This document shows, one piece after another, positions 48,990-62,755 of a DNA stretch of 64,000 nt. The stretch is taken from contig JARWKL010000008.1 of the NCBI GenBank assembly GCA_029961685.1, forward strand, positions 10,294,501 through 10,358,500. Direction: 5' to 3'. The notes beneath the pieces were generated by a model. The model was not told where the DNA came from. It worked only from the letters and a program-made list of their open reading frames with translations, and did no database searches. How positions within the stretch are numbered: position 1 is the stretch's first letter; each line of letters starts with the position of its first letter. Source of the DNA: Aristolochia californica. Taxonomy: Eukaryota > Streptophyta > Magnoliopsida > Piperales > Aristolochiaceae. A program made the translations under genes and the position numbers.

Positions 48990-51900
48990 CCTCAGTTAAA
49001 AATCCCTTGCCTTCCCCTCTTACGGACAATTGCAAAACCCAATATATAAAAACTAGAAAGAGTTAACAATCCCTAAAAATTACAGACACTTTTTGGAATT
49101 ATATCTCTCTAAATTTGTGCATTTCCATTTTAGAGGTATACTTTTTTCTTAAATCAAAACTTGAGTTTTCTTTTTCCCTTCATCTCGTAAACAATTTTGA
49201 TAAAAAGGCAAATAGATCACAATGAAGGGAAAGTTTTAGAGTTTATGCTTGGAAAAAATTTAAAAAATTAACAACCGTAAGTAAAGAAAATTTATTCACA
49301 CACCAGAAATGAACACAAAAGTTTTGTTATCCAAGTTTGGGAAATTCAACTAGTTCAACCCTTATAGCTTGGAATTTTAAAAGAAAGAGATTTAAATCTA
49401 CACATGTTTTAAATATGGATATGCATGCTAGAAACATGTTAAGGATGCAAATGACCTCTTGATCCAAACCTTTTGAAGAGAATAATGAATGTTCATTAAA
49501 TTCTACAGTGTGCGAGCGGTGGGATATTTACCCGAGTTAAACAAGCCATTATTTTGCCATTTACAAGAAGATGACCAAACAATCATAGATGATTGTAAAG
49601 GGATTTATCATGCGTAACGGGCTATATTTTTGTAAGAAATGACTTATGGATTGGGAGTCAACACTTAGTTAAAAATCCCCCGCCTCCACCTTTTCCCGCT
49701 GATTGCGAAACAATAAATATAAAATTAGAAAGACTTAAAATCCCTAAAAATTACAGACACTTTTTGGAATTATCTCTCTCTTCATTTGTGCATTTCCATT
49801 TGAGATGTATAATTTTTTTTTAAATCAAAACATGAGTTTTCACTTTCCCTTCATTTCGTAAACATTTTTGATAAAAAGGCAAATAGATCACAACGAAGTA
49901 AAAATTTTAGAGTTTATGCATGGAAAAAATTGAAAACAATAACAAATGTAAGTAAAGAAAATTTATTCACACACACCGCAAATGAACACAAAAGTTTTGT
50001 TATCCAAGTTTGGGAAATTCCACTAGTTCAACCCTAATAGCTTGGAATTTTATAAGAAAGATTGAAATCTACACATATTTTAAATATGGATATGCATGCT
50101 TGAAACATGTTAAGGATGCAAATGACCTATGGATCCAAACCTTTTGAAGAGAATAACAAATGTACATTAAACTCTAGAGTGACCGTGCGGTGGGATATTT
50201 ACTCGAGTCAAACAAGCCAGTATTTTGCCCATTTACAAAAAGCTTACCCAACAATCATAGATGATTGCAAAGTGATTTAACATGCGTAACGGGCTATATT
50301 TTTGTAAGAAATGACTTATGGATTGGGTGCCATCACTCAGTTAAAAATCCCTCGCCTCCCCCTATTCCCGGCTATTGCGAAACCCAAAAAATAAAAAATA
50401 AAAAGAGTTTACAATCCCTAAAAATTATAGACACTTTTTGGAATTATCTCTCTCTACATTTGTGTATTTCCATTTTAGATATATTCATTTTTCTTAAATC
50501 AAAACTTGAGTTTTCACTTTCCTTTCATCTCATAAACAATTTTGATAAAAAGGCAAATAGATCACAACGAAGTGAAAATTTTAGAGTTTATGCATGAAAA
50601 AAATTTAAAACAATAAAAATTGTAAGTAAATAAAATTTATTCACACACCAAAAATGAACACCAAAGTTTTGTTATCCAAGTTTAGGAAATTCCATTAGTT
50701 CAACCCAAATAGCATGGAATTTTATAAGAAAGAGATTTAAATCTACACATGTTTTAAATATGGATATGCATGCTTGAAATATGTTAAGGATGCAAATGAC
50801 CTATGGATCCAAACCTTTTAAAGAGAATAACAAATGCTCATTAAATTCTAGAGTGAGTGTGCGGTGGGATATTTACCCGAGTGAAACAAGCCATTATTTT
50901 TCCCATTTACTAGAAGCTAACCAACAATCAGAGATGATTGTAAAGTGATTTATCATGCGTAACGGGCTATATTTTTGTAAGAAATGACTTATGGATTGGG
51001 TGTTAACACTCAGTTAAAAATCCCCCGCATCCCCCTTTTCCCGACGATTGCGAAACCCAATATATAAAAAATAAAAAGATTTTACAATCCCTAAAAATTA
51101 CAGACACTTTTTGGAATTATCTCTTTCTACATTTGTCCATTTCTAATTTAGATGTGTACTTTTTCCTTAAATCAAAACTTGAGTTTTCACTTTCCCTTCA
51201 TCTCGTAAACAATTTTGCTAAAAAGGCAAATTGATCAAAATGAAGTGAAAATTTTAGAGTTTATGCATGGGAAAAATTTAAAACAATAAATAATGTAAGT
51301 AAAGAAAATTTATTCACACCCACAAATGAACACGAAAGTTTTGTTATCTAAGTTTGGAAAATTCCACTAGTTCAACCCTTAGAGCATGGAATTTTATAAG
51401 AAAGAGATTTAAATGTTCACATGTTTTAAATATGGATATGCAAGCTTGAACCATGTTAAAGATTCAAATGATCGATGGATCCAAGCATTTTGAAGAGAAT
51501 AACAAATAAATTCTCGTGAGAGTGTGTGGTGGGATATTTACCCGAGCAAAACAAGGAATTATTTTGCCTATTTACAAGAAGCTGACCAGACAATCATAGA
51601 TGATTGTAAAGTGATTTATCATGTGTAACGGGTTATATTTTTATAATACATGACTTATGGATTGGGAGTCAACACTCAGTTAAAAATCCCCCGTCTCCCC
51701 CTTTTCCCAACGATTGCGAAACCCAATATATAAAAACTAGAAAAAGTTTGCAATCCCTAAAAATTACAGACATTTTTTTGGAATTATCTCTCTCAACATT
51801 TGTGCATTTCCAATTTAGATGTATATTTTTTTCTTAAATCAAAACATGAGTTTTCACTTTCCCTTCATCTCGTAAACAATTTTGACAAAAAGGCAAATAG

Positions 51901-54900
51901 ATCACAACGTAGTGAAAATTTTAGAGTTTATGCATGGAAAAAATTTAAAACAGTAACAAATGTAAGTAAAGAAATTTTATTCACACCTCACAAATGAACA
52001 CATAAGTTTTGTATCCAAGTTTGGAAAATTCCACTAGTTCAACCCAATAGCTTGGAATTTTATAAGAAAGAAATTTAAATCTACACATGTTTTAAATATG
52101 GAAATGCATGCTTGAAACAAGTTAAGGATGCCAATGGCCTATGTATCAAAACCTTTTGAAGAGAATAACAAATGCTCATTAAATTCTAGAGTGAGCGTGC
52201 AGTGGGATATTTACACGAGTGAAACAAGCCAATATTTTTTCCATTTACTAGAAGTTGACCCAACAGTCACAGATGATTGTAAAGTGATTTATCATGCGTA
52301 ACGGGCTATATTTTTGTATGAAATGACTTATGGATTGGTGTTAACACTCAATTAAAAATCCCCTGCATCCTCCTTTTCCCGACGATTGCGAAACTCAATA
52401 CAAAAACTAGAAAGAGTTTACAATCCCTAAAAATTACAAACACTTTTTGGAATTATCTCTCTCTACATTTGTGCATTTCAATTTTAGATGTATTCTTTTT
52501 TCTTAAATCAAAACTTGATTTTTCACTTTCCCTTCATCTCGTAAACAATTTTTAAAAAGGCAAACAGATCACAACGAAGTGAAAATTTTAGAGTTTATGC
52601 ATGGAAAAAATTTAAAACAATAACAAATGTAAGTAAAGAAATTTTATTCACACACCACAAATGAACACAAAAGTTTTGTTATCCAAGTTTGGGAAATTCC
52701 ATTAGTTCAACCCTAATAGCTTGGAATTTTATAAGAAAGAGATTTTAATCTACACATGTTTTAAATATGGATATGCATGCTTGAACCAAGTTAAGGATGC
52801 AAATGACCTATGGATCCAAATCTTTTGAAGAGAATAACAAATGCTCATTAAATTGTAGAGTGATCGTGCAATGGGTTATTAACCCGAGTGAAACAAGCCA
52901 TTATTTTTTCCATTTACAAGAAGCAGACCCAACATTCATAGATAATTGTAAAGTGATTTATCATGCAAATCGGGCTATATTTTTGTAAGAAATGACTTAT
53001 GGATTAGGAGTCAACACTCAGTTAAGAATCCCCTGCCTCCCCATTTCCCAACGATTGCGAAACCTAATATATAAAAACTAGAAAGAGTTTACAATCCCTA
53101 AAAAGTAACGACACTTATAGGAATTACCTCTCTCAACATTTGTGCATTTCCATTTTAGATGTGTATTTTTTTCTTAAATCAAAAGTTGAGTTTTCACTTT
53201 CCCTTCATCTCATAAACAATTTTGATAAAAAGGCAAATAGATCACAACGAAGTGAAAATTTTAGAGTTTATGCACAGAAAAAATATAAAACAATAACAAA
53301 TGTAAATAAAGAAAATTTATTCACACACAAAAAATGAACACAAAAGTTTGGTTATCCAAGTTTGGGACATTCCACTAGTTCAACCCTGATAGCTTGGAAT
53401 TTTATACGGAAGAGATTTAAATCTACACATGTTTTAAATAAGGATATCATGCTTGAAACATGTTAAGGATGCAAATGACCTATGGATCCAAACCTTTTGA
53501 AGAGAATAACAAATGCTCATTAAATTCTATAGTGAGCGTGCGGTGGGATATTTACCCGAGTCAAACGAGCCATTATTTTTCCCATTTACAAGAATCTGAC
53601 CCTATAATCATAGATGAATGTAAAGTGATATATCATAGATAACGGGCTATATTTTTGTAAGAAATTACTTATGGATTGGGAGTCAACACTCAGTTAAAAA
53701 TTCCTGGCCTCCCTCTTTTCCCAACGATTGCGAAACCAAATATATAAAAACTAGAAAGAGTTTACAATCCCTAAAAATTACAGACACTTTTTGGAATTAT
53801 CTCTCTCTTCATTTGTGCATTTCTATTTTAGATGTGTACTTTGTTCTTAAATCAAAACTTGAGTTTTCACTATCCCTTCATCTCGTAAACAATTTTCATA
53901 AAAAGGCAAATAGATCACAACGAAGTGAAAATTTTAGAGTTTATGATTGGAAAAAATTTAAAACAATAACAAATATAAGCAAAGAAAATTTATTCAAATA
54001 CCACATATGAACAAATTATTTTTTATTCAAGTTTTGGAAATTCCACTAGTTCAACCCTAATAGCTTGGAATTTTTATAAGCAATAGATTTAAAATCTACA
54101 CATGTTTAAATATGGATATGCTTGCTTGAAACAAGTTAAGGATGCAAATGACCTATGGATCCAAACCATTTGAAGAGAATAACAAATGCTCATTAAATTC
54201 TAGAGTGACCGTGCGGTGGGATATATACCCGAGTCAAACAAGCCTTTATTTTTTCCATTTTCAAAAAGGTGATCCAACAATCATATTTGATTGAACAGTG
54301 ATTTATCATGCGTAACAGGCTATATTCTTGTATGAAATGACTTCTGAATTGGGAGTCAACACACAGTTAAAAATTCCCTGCCTAGCCCTTTTCCCGACGA
54401 TCGCGAAACCCAATATATAAAAACTAGAAAGAGTTCACAATCCCTAAAAATAACAGACACTTTTTGGAATTATCTCTCTCTACATTTGTGCATTTCAATT
54501 TTAGATGTATACTTTTTTCATAAATCAAAACTTGAGTTTTCACTTTCCCTTCATCTCGAAAACAATTTTTATAAAAAGGCAAATGGATCACAACGAAGTG
54601 AAAATTTTAGATTTTATGCATGGAAAAAATTTAAAATAATAACAAATATAAGTAAAAAAAATTTATTCACACACCACATATGAACACTAAAGTTTTCATA
54701 TCCAAGTTTGGGAAATTCCACTAGTTCAACCCTAATCGCAAGGAATTTTTATAAGAAAGAGATTTAAATCTACACATGTTTTAAATATGGATATGCATGT
54801 TTGAAACATGTTAAGGATGCAAATGACATATGGATCAAAACCTTTTGAAGACAATAAAAAATGGTCATTAAATTCTAGAGTGAGCGTGCGGTCGAATATT

Positions 54901-56132
54901 TACCCGAGTCAAACAAGCCATTATTTTACCCTTTTACTAAAAGCTGACCCAACAATAATAGATGATTGTAAAGTGATTTATCTTGTGTAACATGCTATAT
55001 TTTTGTAAGAAATAACTTATGGATTCGGAGTCAACACTCAGTTAAAAATCCCCCACCTCCCACTTTTCTCGAAGAATGTGAAACCCAATAAATAAAAACA
55101 AGAAAGAGTTTACAATCCCTAAAAATAACAGACACCTTTTGGAATTATCTCTCTCCACATTTGTGCATTTCCATTTTAGATGTATACTTTTTCTTAAATC
55201 AAAACTTGAGTTTTCACTTTCCCTTCATCCCGTAAACAACTTTGATAAAAAGGTAATTAGATCACAACAAAGTGAAAATTTTTGAGTTTATGCATGGGAA
55301 AAATTTTAAACAATAACAAATGTAACTAAAGAAAATTTATTCACACACCACAAATGAACACAAACGTTTTGGTATCCAAGTTTTGGAAATTTCACTAGTT
55401 CAACCCTAATAGCTTGGAATTTTATAAGAAAGTGATATAAAATTTACACATGTTTTAAATATCGATATGCATGCTTGAAATGTTAAGGATGCAACTAACC
55501 TATGGATCCAAACCTTTTGCAGACAATAATAAATGCACATTAAATTCTAGAGCGTGCGTGCGGTGGGATATTTACCCGAGTCAAGCAAGCCATTATTTTG
55601 CCTTTTTACAAAAAGCTGACCCAACAATCTTAGATGATTGTAAATTGATTTATCAAGCCTAACGAGCTATATTTTGTAAGAAATGACTTATGGATTGGGA
55701 GTCAACACTCAGTTAAAAATCCCCGGCCTTCCCCTTTTCTCGACGATTGCAAAACCCAATATATAAAAACTAGAAAGAGTTTACAATCCCTAAAAATTAC
55801 AGACATTTTTTGAAATTATCTCTCTCTATATTTGTACATTTCCATTTTAGATGTATACTTTTTTCTTAAATCAAAACCTAAGTTTTCACTTTCTTTTCAT
55901 CTCATAAACAATTTTTGTAAAAAGGCTAATTGATCAAACGAAGTGAAAATTTTAGAGTTTATGCATGGAAAAGTTTTTACAAAAATAACCAATATAAGTA
56001 AAGAAAATTTATTCACACATCAAAAATGAGCACAAAAGTTTTGTTACCCAATTTTTTAAAATTCCACTAGTTCAACCCAAACATCTTGGACTTTTTATAA
56101 CGAAAAGATTTAAATCTACACATGTTCTAAAT

Positions 56133-56669
56133 ATGGATATGCATGCTTGAAACATGTTAAAGATGCAAATGACCTATGTATCCTAACCTTTTGAAGAGAA
56201 CAACAAATGCACATTAAATTCTAGAGTGAGCGTGTGGTGGGATATTTACTAGAGTCAAACAAGCCATTATTTTGCCTATTTACAAGAAGATGACCGACCA
56301 ATCATAGATGATTCTAAAGTGATTTATCATGCATAACGGGCTATATTTTTTTAAGAAATGACTTATGGATTGGGAGTCAACACTCAGTTAAAAATCCCCC
56401 GCCTCCCCCTTTTCCCGACGATTGCGAAACCCTTCATCTCGTAAACAATTTTGATAAAAAGGCAAATAGATCACAACGAAGTGAAAATTTTATAGTTTAT
56501 GCATGGAAAAAAAATTTTAAAATAAAAAATGTATGCAAAGAAAATTTAATCACACACCTCAAATGAACACAAAAGTTTTGTAATCCAAGTTTGGGAAATT
56601 CCACTAGTTCAACCCTAATTTCTTGGAATTTTATAAGAAATAGATTTAAAATCTACACATGTTTTAAAT
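56133..56669 (+). repeat. Short B monomer (537 bp), second copy
   Basis: GATTGCGAAACCCTTCATCTCG at about 56424-56445 shows the 137-bp deletion cleanly. It shares the breakpoint with 28052-28588, so the two descend from one deletion and were separated by later HOR amplification. Confidence 0.88.
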
Positions 56670-59600
56670 ATGGATATGCATGCTTGAAATATTTTAAGGA
56701 TGCAAACGACCTATGGATCCAATGCTTTTAAAGAGAATAACAAAACTCTCATTAAATTCTCTAGTGAACGTGCCGTAAGGTAATTACCCGAGTCAAACAA
56801 GCGATTATTTTTCCCATTTACAAGAAGCTGACCCAACAATCATAGATGATTGTAATGTGATTTATCATGCGTTACGGGTTATGTTTCTATAAGAAATGAC
56901 TTATGGATTGGGAGACAACACTCAACTAAAAATCCCCCATGCCTTCTCGTTTTCACGACGATTGCGAAACCCAATATATAAAAAGTAGAAAGAGTCTACA
57001 ATACCTAAAAATTATAGAAACTTTTTGGAATTATCTCTCTCAACATTTTTGCATTTCCATTTTAGATGTATATTTTTTTATTAAATCAAAACTTGAGTTT
57101 TCACTTTCCCTTCTTCTCGTAAAAGTTTTTGATAAAAAGGCAAATTGATCACAACGAAGTGAAAATTTTAGAGTTTATGCACAGAAAAACTTTAAAACAA
57201 TAACAAATGTAAGTAAAGAAAATTTATACACACACAAAAATTGAACACGAAAGTTTTGTTATCCAACTTTGGGAAATACCACTAGTTCCACCCTTATAGC
57301 TTGGAATTTTATAATAAACATATTTAAATCTAGACATGTTTTAAATATGGATATGCATGCTTGAAAAATGTTAAGGATACAAATGACCTATGGTTCCAAA
57401 CCTTTTGAAGAGAATAACAAATGCTCATTAAATTCTATAGTGAGCGTGCGGTGGCATATTTACCTGAGTCAAATGAGCCCTTATTTTTCCCATTTACAAG
57501 AAGCTGACCCAACAATCATAGATAATTGTAAAGTAATTTATCATGCGTAACGGGCTATATTTTGGTAAGAAATGACTTATGGATTGGGAGTCAACACTCA
57601 GTTAAAAATCCCCCACTTCCCCCCTCTTCCCGACGATTGTGAAATATAATTTATAAAAACTAGAAAGAGTTTACAATCACGAAAAATTACATACACTTGT
57701 TGGAATTATCTCTCTCTACATTTGTGCATTTCCATTTTAGATGTATACTTTTTTCTTAAATCAAAACTTGAGTTTTCACTTTCCCTTCATCTCGTAAACA
57801 ATTTTGATAAAAAGGCAAATAGATCACAACAAAGTGAAAATTTTAGAGTTTATGCTTGGATAAAATTTAAAACAATAACAAATGCTAATAAAGAAAATTT
57901 ATCCACACACCACAAATGAACACAAAAGTTTTGTTACCCATGTTTGGGAAATTCCACAAGTTCAACCCTAATAGCTTGGAATTTTTATAAGAAAGAGATT
58001 AAAATCTAAACATGTTTTAAATATGGATATGCATGCTTGAAACATGTAAGGATGCAAATGACCTAAGGATCCAAACCTTTTGAAGAGAACAAAACATACT
58101 CATTAAATTCTAGAGTGACCGTGCAGTATGATATTTGCCCGAGTCAAACAAGCCATTATTTTGCGCATTTAGTAAAAGCTGACCCAACAATCAGTGATGA
58201 TTGTAAAGTGATTTATCATGCGGAACGGGGTATATTTTTGCAAGAAATGACTTGTGGATTAGGAGTCAACACTCAGTTAAAAATCCCCCCCGCCTCCCCC
58301 TTTTCCCAACGAATCCAAAACCCAATATATAAAAACTAGAAAGAGTTTACCGTCCCTAAAACTTACAGACACTTTTTTGAATTATCTCCCTCTACATTTG
58401 AGCATTTCCATTTTAAATGTATAGTTTTTTCTTAAATCAAAACTTGAGTTTTTGCTTTCCCTTCATCTCATAAACAATTTTGATAAAAAGGCAAATAGAT
58501 CACAACGAAGTGAAACTTTTAGAATTTATGGATGAAAAAATTTTAAAAAATAACAAATATAAGTATAGAAAATTTATTCACTAACTACAAATGAAGACAA
58601 AAGTTTTGTTATCCAAGTTTGGGAAATTCCACTAGTTCAACCCTAATAGCTTGGAATTTTATAAGAAAGGGATTTAAATCTACGCATGTTTTAAATATGG
58701 ATGTCCATGCTTGAAACATGTTAAGGATGCAAATGACCTATGGATCCAAACCTTGTTAAGAGAATTAAAAATTCTCATTAAATTCTAGATTGAGTGTGCA
58801 ATAGGATATTTAGCCGAGTCAAACAAGCCATTATTTTGCCCATTTACAAGAAACTGACCCAACAATCATAGGTGATTGTAAAGTGATTTATCATGTGTAA
58901 TGAACCATGTTTTTGTAAGAAATGACTTATGGATTGGGAGTCAACACTCAGTTAAAAATCCCTTGCCTCCCCCTTTTACTGAAAATTGTGAAACCCGATA
59001 TATAAAGACTAGAAAGAGTTTACAATCGCTTAAAATTACATACACTTTTTGGAATTATCTCTCTCTACATTTGTGCATTTCCATTTTAGATGTATTCTTT
59101 TTTCTTCAATCAAAACTTGTGTTTTCACTTTCCCTTCATCTTCTATACAATTTTGATAAAAAGGCAAACAGATCACAACGAAGTGAAAATTTTAGAGTAT
59201 ATGCATGGAAAAAATTTAAAACAATAACAAATGTAAGTAAAAAAAATTTATTCACACACCACAAATGAACACAAAAGTTTTGTTATCCAAGTTTTGGAAA
59301 TTCCACTAGTTCAACCCTTACAACTTGGAATTTTATAAGAAAGAGATTTAAATGTTCACATGTTTTAAATATGGATATTCAAGCTTGAACCATGCTAAAT
59401 ATTCAAATAGACTATGGATCCAAACCTTTTGAAGAGAATAACAAATAAATTCTAGAGTGAGTGTGTGGTGGGATATTTACCCGAGTCAAACAAGCCATTA
59501 TTTTGACCATTTACAAGAAGCTGACCCAACAATCATAGATGATTGTAAAGTGATTTATCATGCGTAACGGGCTAAATTTTAATAAGAAATGACTTATGGA

Positions 59601-61070
59601 TTGGGAGTCGACACTCAGTTAAAAATTCCCCGCCACCCCTTTTTCCCAACTATTGAGAAACCCAATATATAAAAACTAGAAAGAGTTTACAAACCCTGAA
59701 AATTACAGACACTTTTTAGAATTATCTCACCCTACATTTTTGCATTTCTATTTTAGACGTATACTTTTTTCTTAAATCAAAACTTGATTTTTCACTTTCC
59801 CTTCATCTCGTAAACATTTTTAATAAAAAGGGAAAGAGATCAGAACAAAGTGAAAATTTTAGAGTTTATATATGGAAAAAAATTAAAACGATAAAAAATG
59901 TATGTAATGAAAATTTATGCACACACACCACAAGTGAACTCAAAAGTTTTGTTATCCAAGTTTAGGAAATTCCACAAGTTCAACCCAATAACTTGGAATT
60001 TTATTAGAAAGAGGTTTAAATCTACACATGTTTTAAATATGGACATACATGCTTGAAACATGTTAAGGATGCAAATGACCTTATGATCCAAACCTTTTGA
60101 AGAGAATAAAAAATGCTCACTAAATTCTAGAGTGAGCGTGCAGTGGGATATTTACCCGAGTCAAACAAGCCAATATTTTGCCCATTTACAAGAAGTTGAC
60201 CCAACAATCACAGATGATTGTAAAGTGATTTATCGTGTGTAACGGGCTATATTTTTGTAAGAAATGACTTATGGATTGGGTGTCAACTCTCAGATAAAGA
60301 TTCCTCGCCTCCCCCTGTTCCTGATGATTGCGAAACCCAATATATAAAAACTAGAAAGAGTTTAGAATCCTTAAAAATTACAGCCACTTTTTGGAATTAT
60401 CTCCCTCTCCATTTGTGCATTTCCATTTTAGATGTATACTTTTTTCTTAAATCAAAACTTGAGATTTCACTTTCACATCATCTCGTAAATAATTTTGATA
60501 AAAAAGGCAAATAGATCACAACGAAGTGAAAATTTTAGAGTTGATGCATGGAAAAAATTAAAAACAATAACAAATGTAAGTAAATAAAATTTATTCACAC
60601 ACCACAAATAAACACAAAAGTTAGTTATCCATGTTTGGGAAATTCCATTAGTTCAACCATAATAGCTTGGAATTTAAAAAAAAAAGAAATTTAAATCTAC
60701 ACATGTTTTAAATATGAATATGCATGCTTGAAACATGTTAAGGATGCAAATGACCTATGGATCCAAACCTTTTGAAGAGAATAAAAAATGCTCATTAAAT
60801 TCTAGTGTGAGCATGTGGTAGGATATTTACACGAGTCAAACAAGCCATTATTTTGCCCATTTACAAAAAGCTAACGCAACAATCATAGATGATTGTAAAG
60901 GGATTTATCATGCGTAACAGGCTATATTTTTTAAAGAAACGACTTACGGATTGGGACTCAACACTCAGTTAAAAATATCCCGCATCCCCCTTTTCCCGAC
61001 GATCGCGAAACCCAATATATAAAATTTAGAAAGAGTTTACAATCCCTAAAAATTACATACACTTTTTGGA
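56670..61070 (+). repeat. B HOR block 3b
   Basis: Partner of 38672-43060. The monomer at 59371 is a hybrid: its first half matches 51432 onward (AACAAATAAATTCT variant) and its second half matches 41790 onward (GGGAAAGAGATCAGAAC). This points to a crossover or conversion end inside the monomer. Collinearity with block 3a ends at about 61.1 kb, where the sequence switches to a relative of 45230. Confidence 0.82.
57530..57840 (+). repeat. Recently exchanged segment, partner of 61565-61875
   Basis: About 300 bp almost identical to 61565-61875 at an offset of 4035 bp (six monomers), sharing the rare CGATTGTGAAATATAATTTA, ACAATCACGAAAAATTACATACACTTG and TATTTTGGTAAG variants. Identity drops to the array background just outside, suggesting gene conversion or a short duplication. 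Confidence 0.75.
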
Positions 61071-62717
61071 ATTATCTCTCTCTACATTTCTGCATTTCCA
61101 ATTTAGATGTATACTTTTTTCTTAAATCAAAACTTGATTTTTCACTTTCCCTTCATCTCGTGAACAATTTTGATCAAAAGGCAAATTGATCAAAACGAAG
61201 TGAAAATTTTAGAGTTCATGCATTGAAAAAATTTAAAACAATAACAAATGGTACTAAAGAAAATTTATTCACACACTACAAATGAACGCAAAAGTTTTGT
61301 TATCCAAGTTTGGAAAATTCCGTTTAGTTCAATCCTAGTAGCTTGGAATTTTATAAGAAAAAGATTTAAATATGCACATGTTTTAAATATAGATATGCAT
61401 GCTTGAAACATGTTAAGGATGCAAATGACCTATGGATCCAAACCTTTTGAAGAGAATAACAAATACATTCTAGACTGAGCGTGTGGTGGGATATTTACCC
61501 GCATAAAACAAGCCATTATTATGCCCATTTACAAGAAGCTGACCAAACAATCATAGATGATTGTAAAGTAATTTATCATGCGTAATGGGCTATATTTTGG
61601 TAAGAAATGACTTATGGATTGGGAGTCAACACTCAGTTAAAAATCCCCCACCTCCCCCCTCTTCCCGACGATTGTGAAATATAATTTATAAAAACTAGAA
61701 AGAGTTTACAATCACGAAAAATTACATACACTTGTTTGAATTATCTCTCTCTACATTTGTGCATTTCCATTTTAGATGTATACTTTTTTCTTAAATCAAA
61801 ACTTGAGTTTTCACTTTCCCTTCATCTCGTAATCAATTTTGATAAAAAGGCAAATAGATCACAACGAAGTGAAAATTTTAGTTTTTTTGCATGGAAAAAA
61901 TTTAAAAAGTAACAAATGTAAGTAAAGAAAATTTATTCACACACCACAAATGAACATAAAAGTTTTGTTATCCAAGATTGGGAAATTCCACTAGTTCAAC
62001 CCTAATAGCTTGGAATTTTAATAGAAAGAGATTTAAATCTGCACATGTTTTAAATATGGTTATGCATGTTTGAAACATGTTAAGGATGCAAATGACCTAT
62101 GGATCCAAACCTTTTGAAGAGAATAACAAATACTCATTAAATTCTAGACTTTACGTATTGTGGAATATATACCCAAGTCAAACAAGGCATTATTTCTCCC
62201 AATTACAAGAAGTTTTCCCAACAATTATAGATGATTGTAATGTGTTTTATCATGCGTAACGAGCTATATTTGAGAAACAAAAGACTTATGGAGTGGAAGT
62301 CAACACTAAGTTAAAAATCCCCCGCCTCCCCCTTTTCTCGATGATTGCGAAACACAATATATAAAAACTAGAAAGAGTTAACAATCCCTAAAAATTACTG
62401 ACACTTTTTGGAATTATCTCTCTCTACATTTGTGTATTTCCATTTTAGATGTATACTTTTTTCTTAAATTAAAACATGAGTTTTCACTTTCCCTTCATCT
62501 CGTAAAAAATTTGGATAAAAAGGCATGTAGATCACAACAAAGTGAAAATTTTAGAGTTTATGCTTGGAAAAAATTTTAAATAATAAAAAATGTAAGTAAA
62601 GAAATTTATTCACACACACCGCAAATGAACATAAAAGTTTTGTTATCCAAGTTTGGGAAATTCCACTAGTACAATCCAAATTGCTTATAATTTTATAAGA
62701 AAGAGATTGAAATCTAC

Positions 62718-62755
62718 ACATGTTTTAAATATGGATATGCATGCTTGAAACATGT
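62718..62755. other. Example of the conserved dyad (family B)
   Basis: ACATGTTT at 62718-62725 pairs with AAACATGT at 62748-62755 across a 22-bp loop holding ATGGATATGCATGC. The same arrangement occurs in most of the 61 B monomers (for example around 36649, 44731 and 49415). Arm sequence, loop length and anchor match family A although the flanking DNA has diverged. Confidence 0.8.

Noticed and set aside
53460..53642. 60-codon open frame repeated in many B monomers as a possible small gene
   Set aside because: It is interrupted by stops or indels in many other monomers, has no recognisable domain, and simply copies monomer sequence around the conserved anchor.
58900..59268. 122-codon open frame in a B monomer
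   Set aside because: It is the chance fusion of two frames that other monomers keep separate. Its sequence is ordinary monomer with one or two stops missing.
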